DNA from: Euplotes aediculatus
Taxonomy: Eukaryota > Ciliophora > Spirotrichea > Euplotida > Euplotidae
Length of the DNA stretch: 27,146 bases
NCBI GenBank assembly: GCA_030463445.1
Contig: JAQGFW010002317.1
Span: 1-27,146, forward strand
Direction of reading: 5' to 3'
Shown here: one piece after another, positions 1-15,100 of the stretch
Layout: each line of letters begins with the position of its first letter
How positions within the stretch are numbered: position 1 is the stretch's first letter
Notes under the pieces: generated by a model
The model's database searches: none
The model's input: the letters and a program-made list of their open reading frames with translations, nothing else
Told to the model about the DNA's origin: nothing
Made by a program: the position numbers and the translations under genes

Positions 1-119
1 ATTTTTACCTCAATTCTTTCTCCCATTTTTGCCTTAATTCTTTCTCCAATTCTTTCTTCCTTACTTTTTACATCTTTTTCTTTAATTTTTTCTTGATTTT
101 TTATCTCTTCACTGTAACT
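1..119. repeat. Left copy of an exact 119-bp inverted terminal match
   Basis: Bases 1-119 are the exact reverse complement of 27028-27146; identity stops sharply at base 120. The segment is coding on the minus strand in the frame of the giant gene and gives SYSEEIKNQEKIKEKDVKSK followed by an octad repeat (GERIKAKM, GERIEVK). It contains one complete and one nearly complete 24-bp unit at 47-24 and 23-1. Confidence 0.95.
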
Positions 120-3100
120 CTTTTCGATCAATCCAAAAGGCGATCCATTATTACTGAAATATGAAGCTAATTTTTCACGAAATTCTATATTAAAAGTTTG
201 AGAAAGTTTTTTTTGATACTCTCCAATACTAAAGTTGCAATTTTCTTTAGTATTAATACCTACAATAAAATATATATTACTATGAGTTATTCTTTCATTA
301 TTAACTGTTTTTGACAGTATATTATCTATTTTTTCTTTTAAATTATAATCATTTAAATCTTTATTATAAAGAAAATCTTTTTCGATATTTCTTAATTCTT
401 TTGTAGCAAATTTTTCTATATTAGAATCTTCATTAAGATTGATTTCGCGAGGACTACCACTTTTCGTTTCTTCATTTCGTTCCATAAGAGATTTTTTAAA
501 ATCAGATTCGATTATTTTTACCGCTTCTGCCCGATTTTGTTTTAAACCTTCTCCATTATTTAGTTTTTTAATTTCTGTATTTAATTTATCAAGATCTTTT
601 TCTAGAGAGATCTTTTTTGATTCCAATGTATTCTTTTCCTCATTTAGTTTTTTAATTTCTTCCTCATTTCTTTTTAGTTTTAAAGCTTCTGTTTCCTCTC
701 TTAATCTATTTTCTATGATTTTTGATGCGTATTTGGAAATTTCATTATCATCTTGACTGATATATTTATTAAAAAGAGTAATCATTGTTTCTGTATTAAT
801 ATTCTCATCATCATTGAAAGTAAAACAGGAAATAGATTTAATTACATTTTGAAAGTTATCATCATTTGAATATTCAAAGGATTCGACACTATTGCCAGTA
901 TCAACATGCGATTTCCATGTCTTCAATAATTCCTTAAAATAGTACTTGATCAAATCTGTAAGATCTTTTATATTGAAGTTTTGATCTTTAAAATATACTT
1001 TATCAACATTTCCTTGTTCTTTCTCCGCAAGAAGAGATTCAATTTTATCATCAATCTTTTTTATAGCACTATCAATATCTGCTATTTTATTATTATATAC
1101 AGATATTGATGTTATTTTTTTAATAATTTCTTTAAAACTATCTTCAAATGTACAATTATTTAGAATATTATCAATATTACATTCCAAGTATTCATTTTCT
1201 ATCTTTCCACGATTATTCATTTTATATTTATCATCATTAATCGTCGAGAAGTATTTTAAGATCTCTTCAATAGTATCTTTTAATGATTTTTTTTTTTTAT
1301 ATCTGTCTTCAATATCTATTAAATTTACTAAAATTTCTTGTTCTTTTAAGTATCTTTTTGCATTTTCAATGTTTTCTTTTTTTTCATTAATTTCTTTTTG
1401 AATTTTTTTATATATATTTAATGCTTTTTGTATAATTGGATTCTTCATGAAAGTCGAAACTTTATCTCCAGTTTTCTCTAAATATTCAGTATATTCGTAT
1501 TTCACTATTGGATCCATAAAAAATAATATACCAATTAATGTTTCGTATTTTTGATTGTTAAATATTAAAAAACGTACTTGTTTTTCTATTTCTTTATCTA
1601 TTTCTATTTTTTTTTTTTTCACATTTTCTATAAAATCATGATTCAATTGGGTATTTTTGCGAATATTATTCATATTTACAAGAAGATCATTTATTTGTTT
1701 AAAATTAGCATCATAAATAGCTTTTTGTCCGTTTTTAGAAAGAATTTCATTATGGATAAGATAATCATTTTTTGTATTTTTTTGGTTTTCTTCTTTTTCA
1801 ATGTTTTTTTTTTGTTTTTTTAACCCGTAATATCCGTACAATGAGATCAAAAGAAACATAGAATCATAATCAAAAGGGCTGTGATCGGAGAATATTGCTG
1901 CCGATATTATTTCATCATTTGAACTACAGTAGTTCCAAGAAATACGCTCTCTTTCTGATTTAAATTGATCTAATTCTTTATTTAAAAGCTCAAAATGGGA
2001 ATTTAAATTTAATTTTTCGGTGTACTCATTATTGAGTTCTGTAATGAGTTTTTCATATTCTTCTTTATTATTAGAAAAAAAATTTTTATGTATGTCTTGT
2101 TTTTTTTCTTTATATTGTTGTGCTAAAGTTTTTCCATTTTCATCTTTTTCATCCAATTTGCACTCTTTATCAATAAGTCTCTTTAATTTATAATGTAAAA
2201 AATGGATAAAATAATTTATGTTTTTATAATTTTTTTTCATTGATTTTTTACTTCCTATGTCTAGTGAATGGGGAATGCCTGATGACTCAACTAATTCATC
2301 AAAATTACTTTGTATTGGAGGTTGATTAGTATCTAATATATTAGGATCTTTTGATGCATCGATTATTATATCACCTATATCCTCATCTGTCAAATACAGA
2401 TGTTCTTTTTTTTTTTTTATAAAGATTTCTTGTGTGTATTTTTGCATTTTTACAACTCCGTCACAATAATTATCACTAAAATCATTTAAGTCTTTTAATT
2501 TACTCCAATCATAAGCTAGTCCCAACGCACGTATTATTTCCGTTCTTAAACATATCTTTATGAGCTTTTTTTCATCGTTCGTGAATTCAACATTGTCTAT
2601 TTCTTTTGATTTTGATTCCGCATTTTCTATTTCTTCTCGTTTCTTGATTTTATCATTATTTTCGTTTAAAAACTTCTTAACTACTTCATTAGAAAAAGCG
2701 TAATATTTAAAAAAATTCAAAACATGGCTCCTTATAATATAAAAATAAGATTTTTTTTCTTTCCCTTCTTCTTGAATATTTTTTTTAGTGTATTTCTTAT
2801 CTAAAATATCTTCTTGACTGAAAAAGTCAGAAGATTTTTCAGTAAACATTTCACTCAAATCTATTACTATATTCATAAAATCTTTAAAATTCTTAATTTT
2901 ATCAACTTTATCTTTAATTTTTATTTTTATATTCTTAATAGCATTATTTAGATTTTCTTCTGTTTCTATAAAATTGATAACGCCATTTTTATCACATACT
3001 TCTATAGTTAAGTTATTAATGGAATATTCTTTTTTTATATTTTCTGTATTGCTGTTTACATGTTCTTTATTCATTAAGTAATCCATATATTCTTTATTTA

Positions 3101-6100
3101 CAACGCCTTTAAATGTTGCATTATCTTCGTCTTCTTCATTAATTCTCTTATTTTTGTCTTTTTTATCTATAAAGTCGATTATGATATTTATTTTTTCGAA
3201 ATCTTTCAAATGAGTTATATTTCTTTTTAAAAATAAGGATGGATCTCTTTCTGCATTTGATACGAAAGCTTTAGAGAAATTTTGTAAGAATTTATTTCTA
3301 TCTTCTAACATGATGAAGCAATCCTGGCCAATAAAATTTTTTAATTCATTGAAAAAACTATCTTTTCCTCCTTTTTCTTCTTCTCCTGGTTTAATGTTTA
3401 TATATGAGCTTGGCATAACATTATAAAATGGTGTAATTAAGCTATTTAATTCTTTAAGATATTCTTTTAATGTTTTATTATCTCGTGTTAAATCATTCAA
3501 ATCTAAATTATTTAATATAGCTAGAATTTGTTCAATATTTTCATTATCATCGACATCTAAATAATATACGCCCTTATTTCCTTTTTCTATAAAATTAAAT
3601 TTTGTGTAGTATTTTTTTTCATCATTTCCTAGGTAAATCATTGTTTCTTTTTGTTCAACTTTATCTTTACTATCGTTTTGAATATTTGGAATATCTGAAA
3701 AATAATATCTCTTGAAAAATTTTTCTAATAAATTATTGTATTTTTTTTTTATTTCTTCTTTACGATCTATCCATTTTTGCTTTATAAGTGCTAAAGTATC
3801 GCAGTTAATTTTCTTTGTTAATTCTTCAATCATATCGCAGTTTGCGTGAGAATATGCTCCGCACAAGGCTTTTTTTTGTTTTAAAGATGGGAATGGTATT
3901 GGAGATATTTTTCTTCCATTGTATATGAATGCTTTGTTGCAATAAGATTGAGCACTCTTAATTACGAATTCGTCAATATTATCATCCTTTTCAGAAGGAA
4001 GGCTGTCTGCTATGTATACATTAATATTCTCATTTTTTTTAACTATTACAACTGAAATGAAATGACTATCAACTCCGATGCATATTTTTTTAACAATATA
4101 GTCGTCAAGATTATTGTCCGCAATATCATTTATTTTTTTTTGAATTGCATCATGGACTAATTTTTTCTGATATTCTTCATCTACAATCTTGTTTTCTTGA
4201 GGATTGTCAACTGTTACTATTTCAATTCTATTATTGTTTCCTATATTAACATCATCAAGGCCTTTTAAATCAGATATTTTTTCATTAAAATTATTAATCT
4301 TATTTTTTATTACTAAAGCTAGTTTAGATTCATCATCGTTGATATCGTCTTCTGTATTTTTGCCATATATACCTTGCGAAGCGAAAGACATTAGATCTAT
4401 TAATTTTTGATATGCTTCGTAACTTTGTTCTTCTGGTTTCTCTCTGTTTTCTTTAATATCCGATATCAATTCTTCAGATAATAATCTCAATGTTATTCTT
4501 TTATCGTTTGTTTCGTTGATAGCATTGAAAACATTAATAATACTTTTATTATTTATTCTTAAAGAATTGATGAAATCATAAAGAAAAAATAAACCTTCAT
4601 TACTTGAAAAATTAACAATATCGTCTGTATTCATTTTTTTATGTAATTTTATTTCATTATTAACAAAACTTACTGTTTTATTATTAATTAAAGATTTGTA
4701 TGTACTTAATATATTAATATCTCTTTCGTCGTGTTCTACGCGATTAATTTCTTCAATTTTATTTTCAATATTATATTCAATGTTTTTAATGCTTTCTCTA
4801 TTTAATCTTTTGTATTCTAATTCTTTATAATTTTTGTTATTACGAATATTTATATTATATAGAATTTTTTTAACTTTTTCGTTATTTATGAATTTAGAAT
4901 ATAATACATCTACAGCTTTTTTAACTTCGTTGCATTTATACGATTGTTCTAATTTATTATTGTCTTTTGTTTTTTCTTTAAGTTCTAATATTTTTTTTAT
5001 ATCATCTTCTTTTATATCGTCTTTAAGTTCTTTAACCCAGGTAGTAGCGCCACTCTCGATATTTTTTATGCATGAATCATCAGTAGTAGCGTTTTTTAAA
5101 AAATCTGTAACTTTTCCTGGTTTTACAGGGGTATTTTTAAATTGTTCAAATAATTTAATCAATATTTCTTTGTAACCATATGTAAATATTTTTTCATCAC
5201 CAAGAATAGATTCTTTATGATCGATATATTCAGATTTTATTTCTTCATTCTGTTTTTCCATTTCTTCTTTCTCTTGTTCATAGTTTTTTTCATTTTTAAT
5301 ATTTATAGGCAAATCTGATAGTTTAGATAGATTTTCTGATTCATTTTTAACTTTATATAAAAATCTATAACTATTTATTTTTATATTTTCATAGCATTGT
5401 TTTTTAAAAGAATCATTATGTGTGTTTTGTACTTTCATAACTCCTTCTATTAAAAAAGATAAAAATGATTTAATGTATTCCAAATATTCAACAAGTTTTA
5501 GTTTTCTTTCGTCATTTGGAATGTTTTTATCAATAATTTTATTTAAATAATCTATTACGATTTTGTCTTCATTCAATACACCATAAGTCTCACATTCTTT
5601 CCCGTTTAGTTCTTCGATCAAATTATCAATATTTGTGATAATTCTTTTAAATAACATTGTTTCAGCTTTAAATTCTTTTTCATCTATCTTTATTGTGCTA
5701 TTATAAAAAAGATTACATGCTAATCCAAATAGAAAATCACTAATATTAGGTTTACATGATGCTATATTGTTGATATTTCTGAATTGCATGAATTTATCCT
5801 TATGAAATGCTATTGTCATTTGTTCAAAATCCAACAAATTATTTGATAAAATATCGCAAGAAGGTTTAATTTTATTTTCAAGATAATTGGATAATTTATT
5901 CTCAATTTTTAAAAATGCATTCTTGATATTACCTATATTAGAAATATATTTGTCATTATTTATAAAATTTACTATATTTTCTAAATTTGATTTTAAATCT
6001 AAAAATTCAATAAGTTGTGGCAATATTTCTTTATTATCTATATCTTTTATTAGAATCTTTTCATTAAATTTTTCAGATATCCTTGATATACATTTTGTTG

Positions 6101-9100
6101 TAGAATAAATTAATGAAAGTTGTTTGAAATTTTGAATCAATTCTTTGAAATTGTTATCTTCTGTTTTTGAAGAATTATAATTTTTTATATTATTTTTTAA
6201 TTGCTTTAATTTTTCTTTAATTTTGCTAGAAACATTATTAATTTCTTCAACATTTATTGCTTCACTGTAATTGGTGTATTCATGAATAGAATTGTTTATT
6301 TTTGTTAAATATTCGTTCAAATTTATTTCTTCTTTCTCTTGTTCATTTTCAACGAAAGGTGAAATATTTAATTTATTATCGTTTAATTTTATATAAGAAT
6401 GATAATATCTTTTTCCATTTTGTAAATCTTTTTTATTTTGTAAATCTTTTTTATTTTCAGTTATCTTTTTTTCTATAGAATCAATATTTTCAATGCTTTT
6501 GTTTATCGTCATTTTAAGATATTGCCCTTTTTCATCTATATAGTATATTTTATTTTTATTTAAAGCTTCTTGAAGTTGATTGTTGTATTTCCCATCATCC
6601 CATTGTAAGTCTGTATTTTTATTTTTTTTATGTAAAAAATGATTTTCACACTCTTCCAAAACTCTCTTTATTGTTTCTTTTTTTGCAAAATTTATTATAC
6701 TTTTTAAATTATCAATATTTTTAATATCTTTACAAAAGAATGCCAATTTACTTGATTCATTTCTTGATATCATGATGTATTTTGCTTTCTCTTCCTCTTT
6801 TTCATTTTCAATATTTATGTGAGATATTGTATTGTAATTTTCTTCACCAGCAAACATTTTTCCTATTTTGGAATAGAATGTTGAATTATTTTCATCATTC
6901 TCTTTGTATTCTATAATTGTTTGATTGAAACTTTTATCAAAAAAAGAAAATTTGTCGTTTTCAACTGATTTGATTTTTGTATCGAAGCATATTTTTGATT
7001 TCGAATCTTTGTATGTATTCTTTATTGAATTATAATGTATTTTTCTCGATTCTTCGAATTCTTCTATTGTTTGATCCATTGATTTTCTTGAGTATTCTTC
7101 ATTATCAAGTTTATTTGTATCTAAAATCAACCTCAATTCATTATGAATATTATTGGTAACAAAAGTATTCATAATAAGAGACACTTCTTGTTCTACTTTA
7201 TTCGCAAAATAAGCTGAAATTCCTTGATCATCTTTGATATTATCTACTATTTTTCCAGAAAGTGTTAATAAATTTGAAAAATATTTGTTGACGATTTTTT
7301 TTAAAATATCTTCTATTTCTGAATCGCTATTTATAAAATTAGATAAATTTTCTTTTAATGCTTTTTTTATTGAAACGTGCATTTTAAATAAAATATCTGA
7401 AACTGTCTGTTCTTGGCTTTTTTTAATTAGATTATTTTTTATTAAACCGTTCTGCTCTTCTATCTTTTTTCTTAGCTCATTTGCATCCTTTACATTTAAT
7501 ACTTCAATGTATTGACCTTTGCTATTAAAACGAGAAACTCTTCCTTTTATTTGTTCTCTTTGTCTACTGTTTGTTATTGTTGTATTTATTAGATTAAGAC
7601 TGTATTTTTTTGGATCAGATAGTTTAATATCAGTTCCTCTTGATAAAAGCGGTGTTGAAATTGTTATTACTGATTGTAAACCAGCGGCGTATATAGATTT
7701 TTCAAGTTCATCATTACTTAATACTGAACTTGCTATTATTATGGCTTTCTTTTTGTTTAGTGCGATATTTTTTACCGCGCTATCTATATCATTTTTTGTT
7801 TTTAAAGTTCTGATATCTAACTTTTCGTATTTATCACTATTTTTTTCAATTAAATATTCTGATAAATTTAAAGCTTCCTTGTCTGATTCGCAGATAATTA
7901 AGTATGGATTTTCTTGTATATAATTTGATTCTTCTAATCCATTGGATATTAATTCATTTATTTTATTAGCTTGATTCTTTGTTATCGTTGATTCTAGATT
8001 TATAAGTTGTTCTACTTCTTGGCAAAAAATCGGATTCAATTCTTTAGCGTTAGATTCTTGATAGTTTTTCAATTCAACAACAGAGTTAAATTGAAATACA
8101 TCCTTTATTAATTGAGCATCAGTTTCGGATTTTACAACAGTTCCGCTTAAACCTACGACATTATTACCGAAATTAAATGTATCATTCACACCGGAAGATG
8201 TGATTGGAAATTTACGTTTGTTTCTTTTAAATTTCTTTTCAGGATTATTTGCTTCAACTCTTGCGACAAGAAACTGGTGAATTCCTTCGGAAAATTGAGA
8301 TTTGAGATCAGCCTCTCCTGATGCTTTTATTATACTAACTGAATATTGACTTAATTCATTATTGTAAGTTAAGCTGTAATCTTTACCTTCCTTTAGAATT
8401 GAAGATTGATAAGAAGATCTTATGGATATTTTTAAAAAATTATTCAATCCTTCTTCAGTATAATCTTTTTGTAACAAATTGATTAAATTATTATTGTTTT
8501 TCAATAAATATTCTTTAAGATTTTTACACAATTGATCAGGTATTTTATTGAAATTTTCGATTTCCTGTTTTTTTAGTTGCTCAAAATTTTCATCTGTAAA
8601 TTTGTTTACAATTAACGACAGAGATCTTAAGTCTTCATCACTTAGTGATCCATCATTAGTTAATCTCATGTCTTTTATAGAGTCAAAAAGAACTTCATCC
8701 AATTCGTCAACTACAAACTTCATGGAATTTTTATCAACAATTCCGCCTTTATTTAAGATTGAACTGAAATGGAAAAAATATTCCTCAATAGTTCCGAAAT
8801 AAATAGTATTTTTATGGTATTTAATTCCATTTTTTTCAATTTCATTTATAGTTGTCGATTTTAATTCAAGTTTATCAAAAAATAATTTAGATTCTTCGAA
8901 TTCTCTATTTGCTAGATTTGTAGTAGAGAAGACATTGTTTACTGATAAATTATTATAACCCAAATATATTGATGCCGCAGATATGACAGATTGAATTGCA
9001 CTTTTTCCTCCGCCAGTTGGATATTGTATTGCATTTCTTCCATTTTCCAAACCAATTGAAACTGCTATCATTTGCATTGGGTTTAAAAATTTTCCAGTTG

Positions 9101-12100
9101 ATCTAAAATACATCTCTCTTAATATAGCTAAAACTTTATTTTTATTGAGATCTGTAATGTTTTTTGCTTTACTGATTTCTCTTAAAGATGAAACCAGCTC
9201 AGATTCGCTAAATGAAGCAAAATTTAATGCCATTCCGTTTATTTCTGAAAAATTATCTTTAATTTTACCCAAATCTAATGAGTTATCGTTTAAATGAATC
9301 TTAGTTTTAGTGAATATTTCTTCCAAATCGTTACAATCTATTTGTTTTGCTATATTTCTTTCGTATAAATTATTCGTTAATTGACTTTTTTTCCTTTCTT
9401 CGTTCTTTTCGTATACTAAATTAAGATCTTCGATATTATTATTTATTTCTTTAATATTTGTTTTATTAATATTATCATTTTCTTCATTTTTATCTTTCAG
9501 TGAATTATTTATTTCTTCGATTTTTTCTCTCAATTCTGGATTTTTTGAATAATCTATAATTTTCGAATCTATTCCTAATGTACATGGTGATATTTGTGAT
9601 AAATGATAACTTCTTTCTCTGTCTTCATTTAGATATTTTTTGATAAAATTAATGACGCGAGATATGTTTTTATCGTCTTTAGATATGTTAAAATATTCTT
9701 TTATCTTCGAGTTATTTTCTAAATTTTTAATTTTAAATAATTTTTTAAATACTTTCGATCGTAATTCTTCGAGTGTATATTTATCAAATTCTTCATCATT
9801 TCCACCTTTACGTAATGCGCTTTTTAATTCTGATTCTGATTTGTTTACTATAAATTCAAGAAAATCCAATCCGAATTCTATAAAATCTATATTTATTGCG
9901 CCATTCTTTATTTCAACTTCATGTAAAATTGAATTAATGTCATTTAATATATTATTTAAATCATTAAAATTTTTATATCCATCAATTATATTAGACATTT
10001 GATTATTGATTTTCCCTATTCTACGCTTTATTTCGTCATCATCCATATTGATGTAGAATCTATAATACAATGAGTTTAAAGCTTCCATTTTTTTATTTCC
10101 GAAAAACGCTTCTTTCTCATTATTTGTAATGAAATTATTGTCTTCTGATAAATAAGATATAATAAATTTTTTATAAGCTTCGCCATCTTTATATCTGTTT
10201 ATATCTATTCTAGAAAAGATATTCTTTATTTTATCTATCGGACTGAATTCTTCTTTTAATCCTATTCTTTTTTTAAAAAGATTGATATTTTTTATTAATA
10301 CTTTCTTTAATTCATCATCGCAGTCTTCTTTTATTATCGCAGTAATTAACTTACAATCATTTTCTATGTTATATTTATCTTTATCTTTATATTCATTTGT
10401 TTTATATAGCTCGTATAATGCATCAATTGAAACTTTTATATTATTATGTTTATATTTTTTTAAAAAATCAATCTTATCGATTTGAATATATTCTGATTTT
10501 TCAAATTTAGCATCATAAACTTTATTGAAAATATCAATTATATATTTTTTTGTAAACGTAAGTTTTTCTTCATTGTTTTCTTTTTTAATATCATTCATTA
10601 CAATCAAAATATCTCTGCAGATATTAATAAAATTGATCATGCTTTTTTTAAGATATATTTTTTTTTGTTTTATGCTTATGTTTTTTCTATTTTTTTGATA
10701 GTTTTCAAGAAGGCTCAATATGTGTAATGGAAAAGTAACTTGAAAATCAATCATCTCGATGTTTTCTTGAATTTTTGATAATAAGTCAAAAAGAGTTCCA
10801 TGTAAAGCCTTTTCGTCATATAAAAAATCATTTAAATGATTTTCTCCGTTATCGCTATTATCACTATCATTATCACTATCATTATCGATATTACCATTGA
10901 TATTACTATCGATATCGTTATTTGAATGATTTTTAATAGCCTTATTATTATGGAAAGCAGAATGAAATACACTATAAAGTTCTGTTATAATTTTATTTTC
11001 TTGTGAATATTTTTGATATATTTCGTTATTATTTTGAAAATTATATCCATACGATTCTTTGTAAAATTTATTCAATTCTTTTGTGGTTGTTATATTTCTA
11101 ACTTCAGATAAGACTGGAAGCATCTTGTATGGGAATTTTTTTATTTTTTTATCTTTCTTCAGATTTAAAACAATATCATTAATTTCTATTCTTTCTTGAT
11201 TTACAATAAATTGTTGACAAATGCTTAGGATATTTTTATAAATTGCATTATCTTCTTTTGTATTAATTAATAATTCTAATGTACGATCTAAATCATCTGC
11301 ATCTTTGCATACTGAAAGAATTGAAAATATTTTTTCCGTATTTATTGGATCTGTTGTTACAACTTTATCAAATACGGAAAATATTTTACTCAGTAATTCT
11401 TGATCTGCATTGTGTAAATTATCAATAATTCTATTGAAATAAATCATACTAAATGCATTATTATTCCATTTATTTATAAAGTTAAAAAATTCTTTTTTTA
11501 TAGAGTCATCATGCTTTATTTCTGTATAAATTTTTGAGATTATTTTTATATCTTTAAAATTCAACTTTATACGATCTTCATTCACTTGAACGAAGAAATC
11601 ATCATCAATAAGTTTGAAAATATCTTGAATTAATCCAGTTTGATATTCTTTATCTGGACAGGCGATGAAATATTTAATTACTTGTTGAATTTTGATGCTT
11701 ATCTTATTATTTTTGTTATAATTATTTTCACTATTTTTTAAATCTTCAAAAAATGTATCAACTATATCTATGTCTATATTGTTGTAAGCTTGTTTGTATA
11801 ATGCTCTATATAAAACATTTTCAGCCTTTTCAAACGTTGTATTATGATCTATATATAAAGCATTATCATTATGTGATATGAGATCTTTTTTTTTTAAATC
11901 TTCATCACTTAAGTTCATTTTTTTATCGAATGTATAAAATCCGCTTTTAATTGAATTTAAAACATAACTATTTTCAGAAATATCAACTTCTCCTTTTAAT
12001 ATTTGTTTAAATAATCTTTCTAAATATTTTTTAGTAACTTTTTCTTGATCTTTAAGCTGTATGTCTGCATTTTTGGATATATTGTCTTTTAAATATTTCG

Positions 12101-15100
12101 CCAATATTATCATATTGAAGCAAAATTGTTTCAAGTCTACTCTATTTGTTATATTTATATGTTCTTTATCTATTATATCTTTAAAATTTATTTTAAAGAT
12201 ATATTTCATCATTCTTGTAAATTTTAAAAATGCTTCAATGTATTTAATGCTATCTATGTCTTGATTTTCTGATGTTGATTTTTCTATTAATGTGAAAAAT
12301 AACTTTAATTCATCTTTGCTATTCAATATTGATAATTCAAATGAATCGATGTTTTGAATACTTTCCTTTTTTAAAAAACAATTGAATGCGTTTTTTTTAG
12401 CGAATGGCTCTAGAATTAATTTGGAAAAATCTTTAAATTCATTATTAGTCATTTTGTTTTTAATATTTTTTATTTTTTTTAAGAAAAAATCTACAGCTTT
12501 ATCTGATTCTAAATTTAATTCTTTTATTGAATTTTTAAAAAGCTGAATTTTTTCATTATCAAGAGTTTGAAAAAGTTCATTAAAAGTTTTAGATTGATTT
12601 TCATTCAATTTGTTAATTTTTTCATTTTCTAATATTCTTGACACTGGATGTATTCCTTCGAAATGTTCACGAAATAACCTTCTAAAATTATTTAAATTAT
12701 TGTTATATTCTATATCAATTTTAGCGTTACTGTTGTAATCAAGTAGATAACCGTCTTCATATTTATAAAGAATGAATCCATTTGGTAAATTATCTATATT
12801 TATTCCGTTTTTAAGAAAATCATTGTAATATCTTAATAATATCGACATTGTTCCTTTTGATACTCGATCTACATGTCTAATTTCTAAAGGAATATCTTTT
12901 GAATTATTGAACATTTTGTCCCAAACAGTATTAGCATCATTAGCATTATTGATTTTTAAAATACTTTTTAATTCATCTTTGCATTTTTGAAAAAAATTTT
13001 CTCTACTTATTAATGAATCAGGAAGTTTTTCTGAAATTTCAGTTGGTTTTAAAATCATTTCGTCAATTTCAAGTTCCTGTTCTTGCTCTTGCTCCTCTTC
13101 TTCTTCCTGTTCTTGCTCTTGTTCCTCTTCCTGTTCTTGCTCTTGTTCTTCTTCATGTTCTTGTTCAATATTTAATTCTATTTTTTCATCATTTTTAATT
13201 TTATCTTCATTATTGACTAATTTTTTTATTTCCTCGGAAAGAAGCTCCTGTCCTTTTTGATGTAATGGATAATTGTATTCTTGTTGTTCTTGTGGATCAA
13301 CCTGACATTCGATATAGTCTGCTTTTTTCTCTATCTTTTTTTCCGAAAGTAATTCATTTAGTTTTGATATTTTATGGTTCTTGATTTTTTCGTGTAAATG
13401 TTGATCAATATCCATTAACGAGGTAAATAGTTTTAATTTTATGTTTTTATTTATACATTTATCTTTAATATCGTAATAGTATTTAGATTTATTGTCAAGT
13501 TTTTTGTTCTCATTTTTAAATATATGATCACGTATTGCATTGTATTGAGATATAGATTCGAATTCAAGAATAATTTCATTGGCATGAAAATCGCTATTTT
13601 CTAATAAAAAGCAGAAATTACTAATACAGCCAAAGCTGAAGTTCTTTGGAAAGAAAATCTTAACTTTATCAATTCTATCGAATTTAAATTTGTCATTTTC
13701 AAACTCTTGATTATCTTGATATTTTTCTCCCATTAATTCCGAATATCTTTTTTTTGCATTTTGATCGTAATCTTCTCCTTCGTATTTATGTATATATTCT
13801 GGAAGAATAATTTGAATTGTTTTTATTTTATTATGATGAGTATTTGCATAATTTATAGCTTCTTGAACGTTTTCTACATTTTCTAACAATATAAAATCAT
13901 TATCATTGTCTTTGTCTTTATTAATAAAAGAATCAGTATATATATCTTTATCATCAGCTCCGGTTGCTAATTTTTTATTTTCATTAAATACTTCTTTAGC
14001 TCTTTTGTTAAATTTACCATTAATATTATTTTCTATTTTCTTAATATGTTCAAAATCTTGAATTCCATTTTCCTCTTTTTCTTTTAATTCATTATATTTA
14101 ACTTTACTATCTATGTCGTAGTTAAAAAATTTTTCTTTACCATACTTTATTGATTTTCCATTAGCAATATGCATATAACGCCTATTTTCTACTGCTTGTT
14201 GAGGATTTTCATCCATTATACTAAATATACCCTCACTATCGATATCTATTTGTTTTTCATTCTCACCTTTAATATTTTTTTCTATATTTTTTTCATAATT
14301 TTCTTCATTTTCGATAATATTCAAAGATTCATCTCTTTTTTCGGAATTGAATATTACTGTCTTATAGTAATTATATTCGAATTCGTCGTATTGATTATTT
14401 ATTTTAGATAAAGCTTTTAAGAAAATTATTTTTAATAAAGGATATATTTCTTTTTTTTCTTTATGTTTTAATATTTTATCGAATCTGTGTTTTAAGGCAA
14501 GTAATTTAGCTGCATGCATCTTTTTCTTTAAAATATTGTATTTATATTCATTATATTTTTCAGCATTATTAATATCATTAGAGTCTATCCTTTTGTTTAA
14601 AAGTGATACAGCTTTTGAAAAACTTTCTTTTATTTTAGAATTATTTGATGCACAATATTCTATATTTTTAATAATATCTTGTTTCGTTCCATATATGCCT
14701 GCTTTAAAATTAAGAAACATGCCACCTCCTCCTCTCGGTCTTGATTCCGGCTCTATTTTTTCTAATTTTTTTGAAATTTCTTCAATTTTATCGATTTCTT
14801 CATTAAGAATATTTTTTTTAAAGTATTTAGAGTAAAGTTCCCCAGCATTCTTTTTTATAGTTTCTTCTTTCTCTGAAAGATGTTCGCTGTGTTGTTTTAC
14901 AAATTCTTGCCATTTTTCTTTTATTTTGCCAAATCCTATCGCATCACGAAGGAATCCTTTGTCTTTTGAATCGTAGTCTTTATGTATTGAGTATTTTTTA
15001 ACGTATTTTTCGTATTCTTCTTGCCTTCTTTGATCTTTTTTATCTTCGCTCTCTTGTTCTCCACTATCATTTCTGTATTCTATGTCTATATTTTTAATTT

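Noticed and set aside
1-119. Terminal inverted repeats of a transposon or linear replicon
   Set aside because: The segment is in-frame coding sequence on both sides, there is no transposase, and the 119-base length fits an assembly branch; kept only as a shared-sequence finding.
6418-6460. Short direct repeat giving KKDLQN twice
   Set aside because: Two copies of about 18 bp in low-complexity coding DNA; likely slippage without wider meaning.
10850-10915. Asp/Ser/Asn repeat tract as a calcium-binding RTX-like region
   Set aside because: It lacks the GGxGxD nonapeptide; simple low-complexity sequence.
13075-13166. CRISPR-like array
   Set aside because: Units are contiguous, with no unique spacers, and are coding.
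13013-13198. Plus-strand frame with Val-Leu-Ala-Leu repeats
   Set aside because: It is the complement of the Glu/Gln microsatellite in the giant gene.
439-15000. Many plus-strand open frames of 60-134 codons between 439 and 14835
   Set aside because: All are antisense to the single giant minus-strand frame, are extremely Phe/Ser/Leu-rich as expected for the complement of Lys/Glu/Asn codons, and show no motif.
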